Origin: Ascaphus truei
Lineage: Eukaryota > Chordata > Amphibia > Anura > Ascaphidae
Assembly: GCA_036426205.1 (NCBI GenBank)
Contig: CM071579.1
Span: 22,286,603 to 22,350,602 of the forward strand
Length of the DNA: 64,000 bases
Direction of reading: 5' to 3'
The notes beneath the pieces are model-generated. The model searched no databases. It saw nothing but the letters and a program-made list of their open reading frames with translations, and was not told where the DNA came from. Each line of letters opens with the position of its first letter. Within the stretch, counting starts at the first letter, position 1. Both the position numbers and the translations under genes were made by a program. Positions 1-10,758 of the stretch are shown here, piece after piece.

Positions 1-230
1 AATTGCTAACCTCAAGCAGATGTGACTAATTTACTGCACTATTCGATCTCACCTTTTAGAAGTCCGCTAAGTGGACATTGTTACAGTAACTGCACAAAAT
101 GCTTTTACATCAATATTTCCCCACATTAAAGGAGCACCAAAAAGTCAGAATAGTATAAGACATTAGGTACAAGAGAGAAGGTAAGCATTAATCAGTGCAG
201 AAGAAATGGACCAATTTAGAGCAGCTAGAA
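1..230. other. No recognisable feature
   Basis: AT-rich sequence without a convincing ORF, repeat unit or terminal motif. It abuts the start of a hAT-like interspersed repeat at about 231. Confidence 0.4.
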
Positions 231-529
231 TTCAGTGGTTTCCAACCTTTTTTTGGTTAAGGAACCCTAAGTGAAATTCTGATGAACCCCAACCCTCTCT
301 AATAGCGCATCTGAGATCAGATGCATTGTAAGGAACCCCAACACTCTCTAATAGCGCGTCTGAGATCAGATGCATTGTAAGGAACCCCAACCCTCTCTAA
401 TAGCGCGTCTGATATCAGATGCATTGTAAGGAACCCCAACCCTCTCTAATAGAGCGTCTGATATCAGATGCATTGTAAGGAACCCCGACATCTCTAATAG
501 CGTTTGGGAGATCAGATGTAATGTAAGTG
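231..529 (+). repeat. Interspersed repeat start with 49-bp minisatellite
   Basis: A transposon-like start (CAGTGGTTTCCAACC) is followed from 285 by five tandem copies of a 49-bp unit, at 285, 334, 383, 432 and 481. Each begins AACCCCAACCCTCTC and contains TCTGAGATCAGATGC. A sixth, decayed copy resumes at about 1290, after an inserted LTR. The CAGTGGTTYCCAA start resembles hAT termini, but no matching right end was found, so the class is uncertain. Short ORFs crossing the array are by-products of the repeat. Confidence 0.7.
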
Positions 530-1285
530 TAGCCAGGCCTGGTTTCACTGGCTACCAGTCTGGTTACCTGTCCTGGCAGTAAGCCCTAGTAGAGCAGGCC
601 TGCCAGGAGTAATAATGGGTTTTCCCCACCTCCTGCAGCTTCAGTGAGTCACAGGGCAGGCGGTGCAACCAGGCCTTGTATCCAATCAGGGACCCAGGAC
701 TGGTTCCTGCTTTTCCTGTACTTAATGAGCTGCACTTCCTGATTTAGGTCAGTTGCCTCTACCCTTGAGAGAGGCTGGTCAACCCGAATAACTGTGCAGG
801 GCTCTGTACAGTTTGGACTCCCTCACTTAGGGGAGTGGAGTGGAGGACTGTTCCTCTTACTCCACCAGGGAGTAAGAGAAGACCAAGGACAGCTGTGGGG
901 GCCCTGTGCCTGCAGTGATTGTCCAGGGAAACATCCTGAGGGTGAAGGCCTAAATAACTGATGGTTGCTGTGTATGCTGTGAAGGCTACAATGTACAATA
1001 AAATGTTCCTGTTTCACTATACCTTCCGCCTGAGACTGCAATCTATCAGGGAAAGGGAAAAGAGAACTCTCCTGCAGGGATTGCTCCCCTCATCCTGGGG
1101 CCTGCAAGAGATGGAGGCGCTGTCACCGTGAGTACGACTTAGTACATACCCCAGAAGCCTGTTCTGACATCCCCTACCACCATGCGAGAGACTCAGATCA
1201 ACTGTGATCCAGCAGGTATGCACCACGATACTCCATGTAGCAGCAGAATCTCCCAGAGGAGGGGGGGGGGGGGGTATGTGTTACA
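528..1285 (+). mobile_element. Solo LTR with TAAG target duplication
   Basis: A 758-bp block begins TGTAGCC and ends GTGTTACA. It is flanked by the 4-bp direct repeat TAAG at 524-527 and 1286-1289. It interrupts the 49-bp minisatellite, whose sequence resumes immediately after it, so this is an insertion with visible edges. A poly(A) signal AATAAA lies at 997-1002 and a G-run at about 1260-1274. No internal gag or pol coding sequence is present, so it reads as a solo LTR. Related copies lie at 27543-28675 (same strand), 33777-34928 and 45202-46113 (opposite strand). LTR class (Gypsy, ERV or other) cannot be assigned without internal sequence. Confidence 0.75.
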
Positions 1286-1289
1286 TAAG

Positions 1290-1430
1290 GAACCCCAACC
1301 CATTTTAATAGTGTGTCTGAGATCAATTTTTCGGTGTTTTATACGATTTTCAAATGACCATAACATTTATGGGAACCCTTTAAGGATGTCTGGGAAACCC
1401 AAGGGCTCCTAAGAACCTAGGGTCACCAGG
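1290..1430 (+). repeat. Right part of the interrupted interspersed repeat
   Basis: AAGGAACCCCAACCC at 1287-1301 continues the 49-bp unit broken by the LTR. It runs into sequence with GGGAACCC and GGGAAACCC motifs that probably belongs to the same parent element begun at 231. Confidence 0.5.
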
Positions 1431-1493
1431 TGGCTTCTCCAAAAATACTGGACTCAATGGTGAAAGTTGCGTCATGTCACTATGTCCTGGGAG

Positions 1494-1668
1494 GGTTAAG
1501 GATTAAGGATAGGGTTTTTAGGATTAAGGATAGGGGTTTTAGGGTTAAGGATAGGGTTTTTAGGATTAAGGATAGGGTTTTTAGAGTTAAGGATAGGGTT
1601 TTTAGAGTTAAGGATAGGGTTTTTATGGTTAAGGATAGGGTTTTTAGGGTTAAGGATAGGGTTTTTAG
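1494..1668 (+). repeat. 21-bp minisatellite
   Basis: About eight tandem copies of a unit of about 21 bp containing GGTTAAGGATAGGG and TTTTTAG. The period is a multiple of three, so open frames appear on both strands with seven-residue repeats; these are not genes. The units contain TTAGGGTTA, which resembles vertebrate telomere repeat, but spacing and sequence differ from a true TTAGGG array. Confidence 0.85.
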
Positions 1669-1699
1669 GGCTCTCCCTGCGACCAAATGTACAGTGGCG

Positions 1700-3470
1700 G
1701 CCGACCTGAGTCTAAATCGGCTAGATCCGCGGCTCTCAGATAATCCCGGTTAGGTGCGTTTTTTTAATTTTTTTGCCCGGAGTGAACTGCGTTATTTTAG
1801 CGCCCGTGATATTAGCATTTTATTCTCGCTGTGTGCAATACTGCAATGCCGTGTAAAAAATGAGCTGCCGCAGTAATGGCCAGCTAATTCTCCATGACCA
1901 TGTTTAAGATGCTGTTGTACAGTATGTCTCCTTCTGTGATTTGTTTCAGACTTAACTTTGCCAATCCAAGATTGCTCCCTCCGGTAATTGATAGTAAAAT
2001 AAACTAATGTTAAATGATATTTTATACTTCCTTTTATATTTCAATAAAAATTTTAAAAAACATTTGTGAGCTGCTTTAAAAAAAAATGTAGTCTGCCTTT
2101 ACAAACCCTAAATCCTTGATTTAATGAGAGATCTGACAGTCCAATCCAACCTTGTCAACACATCAAAACCCTTAGGAAACTATCTTAACTAAATGTTTAA
2201 AAGGCTACAGATTTTAATTTTGATAACAAAACTGTGACAAGCTTTTCTAAGAGTCCCCGAGGCAAGTCAAGGAATTATATAAGTCAGACAAATGTAACAA
2301 GAAGTCATTCACGTTCCAATCATATTAAACACAGCTTGGATGGTCCAAACATACAAATAAATAAATAAGAGGTAGCCCAGAGCAGGGGCTTACATTTCAG
2401 GCTCAAGGTTAACCGAGAGGGAGAATGAAACCAAGTTAAATGGATGCGACTGAGATTAAAAGGCTTTCAGTCCCGTACACAATCTTTCTGACAGTAAATC
2501 GAGTGCACAAAGGGCCAATGGCTTTCAGAAGCAAACTTCGTTTAGCCCCTTACTAAATATGTTTTAATAGCCTGATAGGACAGCTGCGTCTCAGGACTGA
2601 AGCTGATTATATTCAACAAGATTGTATGTATCTGTTGTCAAATTATTATTAGATTTTTTAACACCTTCATTGCAAGAAGCCCGTCTTATAGCAATATGGC
2701 TTTACCATGATCAATGGATGCTCTCGTGATGCATCGTTTAAACGTGTGGTATAAGCCCATGACTTCTGTGTACAGGCTGCTGGCAGGCTTAACACAATGC
2801 TATGGCCAGTGTTATTGTATGGTGGGCTCAGTAACGAATGCACTTGCTAAAAACTCCGCAGCAATCCCGATTTTGCTGAGGTTATCCACAGCCTGTTGCT
2901 CCTTTTCTCTCATTAGACTGTAGCCAAGGTACAAAGGTTCACATCCCAAGACGTGTCATCACTTAGCATGAACATTAACATTATCTGTTTGACGTTTTTT
3001 TTTCTCTTCTTTGTTTAAAGACTAATTTGTACTTATTTCACCTTTTCATTGCCAGAGACAAAGTGTGGCCCCAGTGCCCGACATTTGGATTCAGCAATCT
3101 CTGCATAGACAACAACAGTCAACCCCCCTGTGTACGGGTACATTTCCAGGAGGAGGGGACACAAATTTAGTGATGGGAAGAAGAAGGAAAACAATGAGAG
3201 GAAAAATGAAGGGACTTATTGTTGTCAGATGCAGTTTATTCCCCCAAGTATTTATTTTCTTTCCCTAATTCTGATTGAAAGAAGTTTGTGGTATGTTAAT
3301 GCTCATATATACCTATTAATGTGTGTGTACACTATATGTATGTATCATGTGTGTGTTTGCGGGGGTGTATTCATATTCATGCATCTGTTGCAGCTCTAGA
3401 AATAGTTTGGTCCAAGAAAAAAAAAACAAATGTCTGAAAGGTTGCAGACCCATGACCTAGGCTGACCTTC
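1700..3470. other. No gene recognised
   Basis: About 1.8 kb of AT-rich, apparently unique sequence. It has poly-T/A tracts (3000, 3415) and no ORF with protein-like composition or identifiable terminal repeat. Confidence 0.4.
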
Positions 3471-3484
3471 ACGGTCATCTGCTC

Positions 3485-3970
3485 CTTCTTACATATCAGC
3501 GTTGATCTCTTGTTATGCTTCTGCTCATCTCTTGTACTCTACCCATAACTGTCTCCTTTCCACCCCTTTGACCTCTACTGCTCTCTCTCGCCTTAGACCC
3601 TTTTCCCTCAGTGTCCCTTACCTGTGGAACTCACTGACACTCAGTATACACCAAGCGCCTTCTCTCCCCATCTATAAGACAAACCTTAAAACTCATCTCT
3701 TAAATTAAGCTTTCCAATAGCATGTACTCACGGCTACTGTCCCACACCCAAAGTGACCCCTACCAAGCACGGCCATCTACTGCACTTATTCCTTCACCTG
3801 CTGTCTCTGTAAATCTCCCAACACACCTCTCTGGTGCAGGGATTTCCTTACCTATTGTCTGACCTTATTTGTTGCACTTATAATCCTACAATTCCTTGCA
3901 CCGTGTTGTCTCTCTTGTAAACCACTAAGTACAGCTGTGGGCGCTATATAAATAAAGATATACATACATT
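3485..3970 (+). mobile_element. L2-type LINE, 3' end
   Basis: The frame from 3502 to 3708 reads like the extreme C-terminus of an L2-family reverse transcriptase. It contains the motif PYLWNSL, then APSLP, and ends KTNLKTHLL, all typical of L2 ORF2 tails. It is followed by a 3' UTR ending in GCGCTATATAAATAAAG at about 3940-3958, the usual L2/CORE-type tail. The copy is 5'-truncated, as is normal for LINEs, and carries no catalytic domain. Confidence 0.8.
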
Positions 3971-4935
3971 TCCATGTAAAGATTTCATGTTTGCATCTGA
4001 AAAGCATAGCATTGTTTGAAGGTAATTAGATCTTATTACGGGGGCTGAAATACAGAAAAAACACATGCATTTGGGAAAATGTCTGCTACAAACAATGGGA
4101 TCTGTTAGTCAAGGTAAAAGTGGTACAATTATATGACAAAAAAGCTGCATCAGATGTCTCAAAAATAAAAAAAACTCCTCCTGCTTTCAACGGAAGGTGC
4201 CTATACAGTATTTTGCTCCATAATTATACCACGGTTGCCCTGATAAATGGATGCAATTGTGGCTTGTGGCCTGTTTTCTGATTCATCAAATGCCAATTGC
4301 AATGTAAATTCAAAGCAAAGGAACAAGGTTATATTTTCCCGGATTTCAAGCCTGCTTTATTTCAGATAAAAAGCAAACGCACGTGAAATGTCACCTCCAG
4401 AAGCAGGATTTTAATTCAGCTCCTGTCTCCTGGGAGAGTAAGAGTGCAAAGCCTAGTTAAACCATAAAGAAGGATTATCTGAATGCCCTTTAAACAAATT
4501 AGAGTGGATTATCAGGTTTAGAGGATAAAAGGGGTTAATTTCAGTCAAAGAAAATAGTAGAAAGTTTGTTTTGGATAGGTTGACAGCTCAGGTCAAAGAT
4601 ATCAGCAACATAGTGACATGATTTTAAACCCTATTTAATATAATAAGAAATGTAAAGCTGGTTTGATATTAAATTGTGATCCTTGGGAATGTTTAGTAAT
4701 CTCTACATATATAGAATCAGAACACCCCAATAAATTGCAGTGGGTATATGATGGGAGGGGCAATGTGGCTAGCATATTAAAGGTTAAACCCAGCCATTAC
4801 CCCTATCCATCTAAATGTATACATAGGATTCCCTGGTAAGACCTCTTATTCTGGTTAAAATGACCAAAATGTACTGTAATAATGTGTGTAAAACTTTGTT
4901 TTGTGTAGAAATTGGATGCATGTGTTTCTGTGTCT
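3971..4935. other. No gene recognised
   Basis: About 1 kb of AT-rich sequence without identifiable coding, repeat edges or RNA genes. Confidence 0.4.
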
Positions 4936-4940
4936 ACTTT

Positions 4941-5784
4941 GTGAGCCGGGCTGGTAATTCACTTATCCAGCCTGCACACAAAGGAATCCGGGTTTGTGTT
5001 AAACAAGGGGAGGACGTGCAGTGCTTGGTAACATTGTGAGAGTGGGGATGGGTGGCGCTCAGGTCTGGGAGATGTTGACTCAAAGAGTGGAGCCTTTGTT
5101 AACCCCAGACACTGAGGCATCTATCTCTGTGGGAGATGTCCGGCTGGCCATTGGAACTGTTGCTGGGTATGAGTCCCATAGGGGCTGTTCCCATTGGCTG
5201 GTTTGAATTCCCTGCCATCCTTAGGCCCACCCATGCAGGCTGTCCTAGAGGCACGGTCACCTCCCACATCCCGGATTGGTCCATTACAGATGAGCCCTCG
5301 CTCTGTAATTGGCCATCGCTTAGCATCTGCACTGTGAGTGGTCTGCACCCCACCCTCCATGGTTTTCTTTGGAGATGGGGGAAAGCATGGAAAGAGTAGG
5401 TGATCTAAATTCCACAGTCATTCCTGGCATTAGCATGCAAGCTAACTAAGAGGCTGTTCCGGAGACACCCCAGAACAAGGCTGGTGCTGGTTTGAGAGGA
5501 AACTTCAAAGCTGCTCTTGCTGAAATAGCATTCACGAGGTCCTGGACCCCTATGGAATTTGAAGCTGCCTCTGGGTAAGCCTTATGGAATGGCACCCAGC
5601 ACCTAACAAGCTAGGACCACCTCCCCCTGCCTCCCCCTGCCAATTACCCTTGTTTTGGTGAGCACTAGTTATTTTCTGTGACTGTTTTGTGCCTGTTGGT
5701 TCTGGCCGCAATAAAACTGCTTTATTGAGCTCTTTCATCCTGTCTGGTGCTATGAGAACCGTGAATTGTCCTGGTTTCCCGTGA
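4941..5784 (+). mobile_element. LTR-like block (putative solo LTR)
   Basis: GC-richer than its surroundings. It starts near TGTGAGCCGGGCTGG and ends near TTTCCCGTGACA. A poly(A) signal AATAAA lies at 5710-5715, about 70 bp before the presumed end, with a short GT-rich stretch after it. It has no coding capacity. A target duplication could not be fixed, so both edges and the LTR assignment are tentative. Confidence 0.45.
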
Positions 5785-5811
5785 CATTGTGCATTCTCTC
5801 AGACATGAAGG

Positions 5812-5856
5812 GCGAAGGAGTGGCTCAGCGAGTAAAAAATTACACTAAGTTTGAAG
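5812..5856 (+). mobile_element. SINE tRNA-head fragment
   Basis: GGAGTGGCTCAGCGAGTAAA at about 5817-5836 matches the A-box part of the complete SINE at 12342-12625. The copy breaks off before the B box. Confidence 0.5.
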
Positions 5857-6237
5857 TGGTTGTCCTGGTTGTAGGTGGGCATCCTCCCTTAGTTCCTACA
5901 TGTGCTTTAGTACTGAATTCCTGGTTAGTAGCGCGTTAGAATTTTTTTTAATACATAAATGAAACATTATGTAAAGAGTTGTCATGACTTGAATATGACA
6001 CCCACGTCCCCTATTAAAACAGCTCATATGAAATATCCTATGCTGATAAATTATTCATCTGTTGGGTCAAGTGTGATCCAAATGTGATATAGTAGTAGTA
6101 TTAACGATACCTAAGTCTTGTATGATAGGGTGGGCTCATTTAAAATATTCTATAAATGTCCAAAGTTTTCTTGTAACTGTTGTCCTGACTCACAGGTATC
6201 TTCTTCTCGGGTGAGATGAAGATACTCCAAGCTACTG
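5857..6237. other. No gene recognised
   Basis: AT-rich sequence with no identifiable feature. Confidence 0.35.
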
Positions 6238-6513
6238 TAGAGATAGGCAAATCCATTTCCAGATTATCTCACATTTCCCCCCCAAAATACATACCACAGT
6301 GTAAAGCCCGCAAATGGATTTGGTCGGTTTGAATCAGCGCGGATACATTAAAACCGTCATTGCATACAACCCGTGGATGGATTTGTAGGATCCAATCTAC
6401 AGAATCGCCCTTTTTGAGATTGATCTGCTGAAATCCGCGGAATAAAATAACCGGCCGATCCACTGCAGATCCAAATTCACCCCTAAAAAATGTGCCAATC
6501 TCTACTGCTGAGC
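6238..6513. mobile_element. MITE of the TAGAGAYGGGC family, copy 1
   Basis: The ends are short inverted repeats: TAGAGATAGGC at about 6238 and GCCAATCTCTA at about 6492-6502. The interior has GGATTTG, ATCCGCGG and CCCTTTTTGAGATTGAT, which recur in copies at 26492-26814, 48032-48352, 55958-56036 and 57419-57523. No transposase is encoded. The superfamily is not certain. Confidence 0.65.
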
Positions 6514-8100
6514 TTGTTATTTTATAGAACATTTAATTGTAGAAAGATACTGTATGGTGTGGATCAATGCAGGAAGCTTAAAAGGCTCCACAAGAGAGCT
6601 GTCCAGGGTGCTGAGACGCATCCATTTCCTGATATTGAAAGTAGGGCAGCACTCAAAAGGTATACAAAATAAGCATAATGTTCTTTACAATCTACTGCAA
6701 AAATCAACAACAGGAAGTTAAACAACACTAACAAGTTCAATGCTTACAGGAGGGGACGGTCCAACTCCTACTCCCACTAATACCAGTGCAACAGCAAAAT
6801 ATAACACACATCAAAAAGCATCACAATGCAGAGTAAGAAGTCATTGTATATTTATTCAAAGGAAGGTTTCCAATCGAATTAGTAACATTTCCCTATACAT
6901 TATAATTTCATCAGGGAAAACAGGCCTTCTAGCAAACATTTTGGGCAGCAGCCCTTCTTCAGCTAGAGGACACTGTAAATAAGCTTGCCCTATTGAGTCC
7001 ATAATGGTCTCTTCATTTCCTCGCATGAAAGCCCGTCAGCTGGGAAAAATAGCGAATCCACCGCCGACATCAGGAAGCTGCAGTGTCATGATGTCATGGG
7101 GCACTATGTTGACTTGTTGACGGTTCACATCCATGGTCCCCTCCCACCCAATTCAGCCTGAGAAGTAATGTCCAAACACTGCAAACACTTGCATCAATAC
7201 AAGGTACTTGCAGAAACTGTTAAGGGGATAAGCTTACAAAACTTCACAACAATGGGAGTTTTTTTTTTTTTTTTTGCCTTATGGTGAGCCAAAAATATCC
7301 ACGAGAACTCTTTTACTTTACTAACACAACATACTGATAGGAATACTTAAACTGTTGCACTTTGTATCAGAAAATGTCCTAGCTGACTTTATGTAAGGCT
7401 TAAGGATTGAATACCAGGCAGTAAGTCTGGCAAGCCAACCATCTTTAGTGGGAAATAAATCAATGGTGTAAAAATGAAGCCAAAGCCTTTACAATTATAG
7501 TTGGGTTTCAAAAAACCATTGTAGAAAATGTGACAAGGATTTCTCATTGGATCTTCTTGCAATGAATATCATGTAAACTGTACATCCAAGCTCAAGAGAT
7601 CCGATGCCTTACATTTCAGATGTGCTCCATCATTTCTGATACGGTACCCTCCTTGAAACCAATGCTTTTAATTCAAAGGGAAAAATAAAGTGTGATACAG
7701 CTTAAATTAGCACTCTCTTTAATTGTTTTACCAATCTAAAATGCCATTCAGTTGCTTCTGTGATAAATTTTTACAAGGCTGGAGAAAATATGAACAACAG
7801 AGTTGTGATCTCACTAAGTACTGTACACTGTATTCTGTAAGAATTACACTCCCAGCAGCCAATGCAGCTTCTAATTGATATATAGATTTTCTCATAATGA
7901 GAAAACAGTGTGCATATTCAGATGCTTAGTATCTCAGGCCATGCAATAAATTAACTGACTTTAGTATGATGCATAGACAGCTCCCCACTCCCCCGCCCAC
8001 CGCCGGTAATGTTTGTTTTTTGGGCTTTCTTTAACACATTGTAGTGCTAGTCAAAAATAAAAATATGTAGGGGTCTATGTATTATGTATGTATTAGAGTC
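6514..8100. other. No gene recognised
   Basis: About 1.6 kb of AT-rich sequence with a T-tract at 7260-7275 and short low-quality ORFs. No element edges were found. It ends at the Harbinger insertion site. Confidence 0.4.
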
Positions 8101-8103
8101 TAT

Positions 8104-8420
8104 GGGCCTCATGCAGTAAGCGTTGATAAGGGAATTATCGCCATTTTATAGGCAAAATTGGGTTTGAGATTCAGTAAGCGCCGATAAGTGCTTGATTTCG
8201 CCAGGTTTCGGAGCCGATTATTTTGTTATGGCCAGTCGGCTGCCGATAAGCCTGTTTTCGCCACTGATCGCCACTTTTTTAAATCGGCTGGATTCAACAA
8301 AAAAAAACAGCTTATCGGGGCTGATCGGCACTACGAAATTGAGATGTTATGGCCAATTTCTCCCGCCAACTAAAGTTGGCAGTTTGGAGGGGAGAACGAT
8401 CGCTAAGGCTGCCGGAACGG
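8104..8420 (+). repeat. Left Harbinger terminal and subterminal repeats
   Basis: The terminal inverted repeat starts at 8104. Within the next 300 bp the motifs CGATAAG, ATCGGC and GTAAGCG recur in both orientations (for example around 8176, 8234, 8312). Similar motifs sit at the right end. Such subterminal repeats are the usual binding sites of transposase or the Myb-like partner; that role here is inferred. Confidence 0.7.
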
Positions 8421-9390
8421 CACTTAGAAAAAAAAAAACTTCTGTACATCAATGGAGTCAATGGAGCGGGGACGTATAACAGTATAGTACTGTTTACGTT
8501 TCATTGCTCACAATACAAACGTCATTTGCATTACAGTGTGGGGGCATTCCCTGCATTGTGTCACAGCTGACGTGTATTATTTGCATAACATTATACTTTT
8601 ACATGTTTGCAGCATTTGCGGGTCACATTACTCATCATGTGATGATGTGCCAAGGGAAAATACTATACTCAACTCTTAAAGGAGAACCTCACATCATATC
8701 ACACATTTTACTGAACTGAGCGACAATTATTTACATGATGTTACACATGTCACACATGTCACACATACACCGTATATTCATGTTCCTTTACATTACACAA
8801 TGCTTGTAATGTGACACGCATCTTTAAACGTTCATGTACATCTGTCTTCTCATGTTTACATCTAGTTTTGGGTCCTCCCTATTTTCATGACGTCACTTAT
8901 TGGACGCTCAATCACATTGCATGTTTACATTGTAACCGTAGCATTACAAGCACTTCAACCTAACTTATACACACATGTACAGTAATTCAGCATTGGGACA
9001 CCTTGTAAACTCATTCTATAGCAACTATCCTCATTACACAAATGCATGCATATGCACACGACTATTCATTGTTGTCAACATGTCACAATAACATGCCTAA
9101 TTACACATGTTACACAAAACTTTTCCCACGTCAATCTCAGCCTTTTTGCCTAATTACATGACTGACTGTTGCGTTCACAAGTGTTACATGCATTGCACAT
9201 GCAACTATTTATTTGCAAGCAATGTTTCTACAAAGGTTCACGTCACATCATTGCCAAATATCATCATTCCCTGCAGAATACACACAACAAATACTTATAA
9301 CAAGAACTGCACACAGCTTGCCACAGAAGTACTTTATTATGTTAATGTAACACCTTGCATTTTACTATGTCACCTGACATCATCACATAC

Positions 9391-9440
9391 CTATTTAAAG
9401 GACGCCCATTACCTGCTCATTCACAGCTTCTCATTTCAAA
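9391..9440 (+). promoter_or_regulatory. Putative transposase core promoter
   Basis: A TATA-like motif TATTTAAAGG begins at about 9391, 50 bp before the transposase ATG. This spacing suits a short 5' UTR. The same ten bases occur upstream of the Myb-like gene on the other strand. Confidence 0.5.
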
Positions 9441-10758
9441 ATGTTGCGATTGTTTAGGAGACGGAGGAACATTCTTTTCTATGACATGCTTGATGATGAA
9501 GAGAATCATATAGGGCAAGGGAGGGACACACCGAGGGACAGTGACAGGGACAGTCACGCGGATACGACAGGGACAGGGAGAGGGACAGGCCGAGGGACAG
9601 GTAGAGGGACAGGAGATCAGAGGAGAAGACAGAGGAGACAAGTTGTGCCTCGTCCGCGTCTGTACAGGGAGAGAACCCTGTTAGATGGGATGAGTGAGGA
9701 GGAGATTGTAAGTCGCTATCGTTTGAGTTCAGCAGCAATCTTATCTCTTTATCAGGAGATAAGGGGAGATTTAGATTTTTTCACAGCCAGAGGTCGTGCA
9801 GTCCCTGGGCTTGTTAAAATGCTGTGCTCATTACATTATCTTGCTTCCGCGTCATACCAGACAACTGTGGGCATAGTGGGCGGGGTCTCGCAATCTACAT
9901 TCTCGCGGGCCTTGACCCAGTTTCTCTATGCACTCAATAGACGCGCTAGGAATTATATTCATTTTCCTACAGAGGCGACAGAGTGGCTGGAAGTCAGGAC
10001 TGGCTTTTATAATATAGCAGGAATACCATGTGTGCTGGGTGCAATCGATTGCACACATGTTGCTTTGATTGCACCTAGTCAGAGTGAGCATGTGTACCGC
10101 AATCGTAAGCACTACCATTCACTCAATGTACAGGTGGTATGTGATGCGACGATGAGGATAATGCATGTGGTACCCAAATTCCCTGGTTCCAGTCACGATT
10201 CCTCTATCCTGAGGAACTCTTCAGTCTTCCATGCGTTCGAAGAGGGACATTTTGAACATGGTTGGCTGCTGGGTGAGTACACATTTACATGTTCTAACAC
10301 AAAACACATTTTTATTTAGGAATGTTGGCATTGTACAATTTGATCACTAATGTCAGCTTATGTGTGCTCCATTCATTATAGGTGACTCAGGATACGGAAT
10401 TAGGCCGTGGCTCTTGACTCCGGTGCTAAACCCTCAAACTGAAGCAGAGGACAGGTACAATGCAGCCCATATATCTACAAGATCTGTTATAGAGAGGACA
10501 TTTGGCCTACTCAAGACCAGATTTAGGTGTCTGGACAGAACTGGTGGGGCTCTTCTATACAAGCCTCAAAAAGTGTCTGATATTATCCTTGCCTGTTGCA
10601 TTTTGCACAATGTTGCACTCAGGCACAATGTACAATCAGACCTAGCTGAGCCTTTGGTAGACGAGCATCCCACCCATGTAGCTGCTGAAAATGAACAAAC
10701 AGCCAGTGGTGGCCAGACACGCCAGAATCTCATCAATTCCTTTTTTTCTTGTAAGTAA
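9441..10758 (+). CDS. PIF/Harbinger transposase (HARBI1-like), two exons
   Basis: DDE-superfamily nuclease that cuts the element's ends. Exon 1 is 9441-10272 and exon 2 is 10382-10758. The 109-bp intron (10273-10381) has a GTGAGT donor and ATTATAG acceptor, and splicing restores the conserved LLGDSGY motif. The product is about 402 residues, normal for the family. The N-terminus has a basic, Gly/Thr/Arg-rich repeat (about residues 44-60) encoded by a small GGGACAG repeat, then an Arg-rich stretch (RRRQRRQVVPRPR) that could be a nuclear localisation signal. A helix-turn-helix-like region follows near residues 125-165. Catalytic candidates are D203 in GAIDCTH, D253 in FPGSSHDS and E315 in RSVIERTFG. 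The reading frame is uninterrupted, so the copy may be active or recently so. A second consensus donor (CTT/GTAAGT) overlaps the stop, so an alternative downstream exon near 11272 is possible. Confidence 0.9.
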
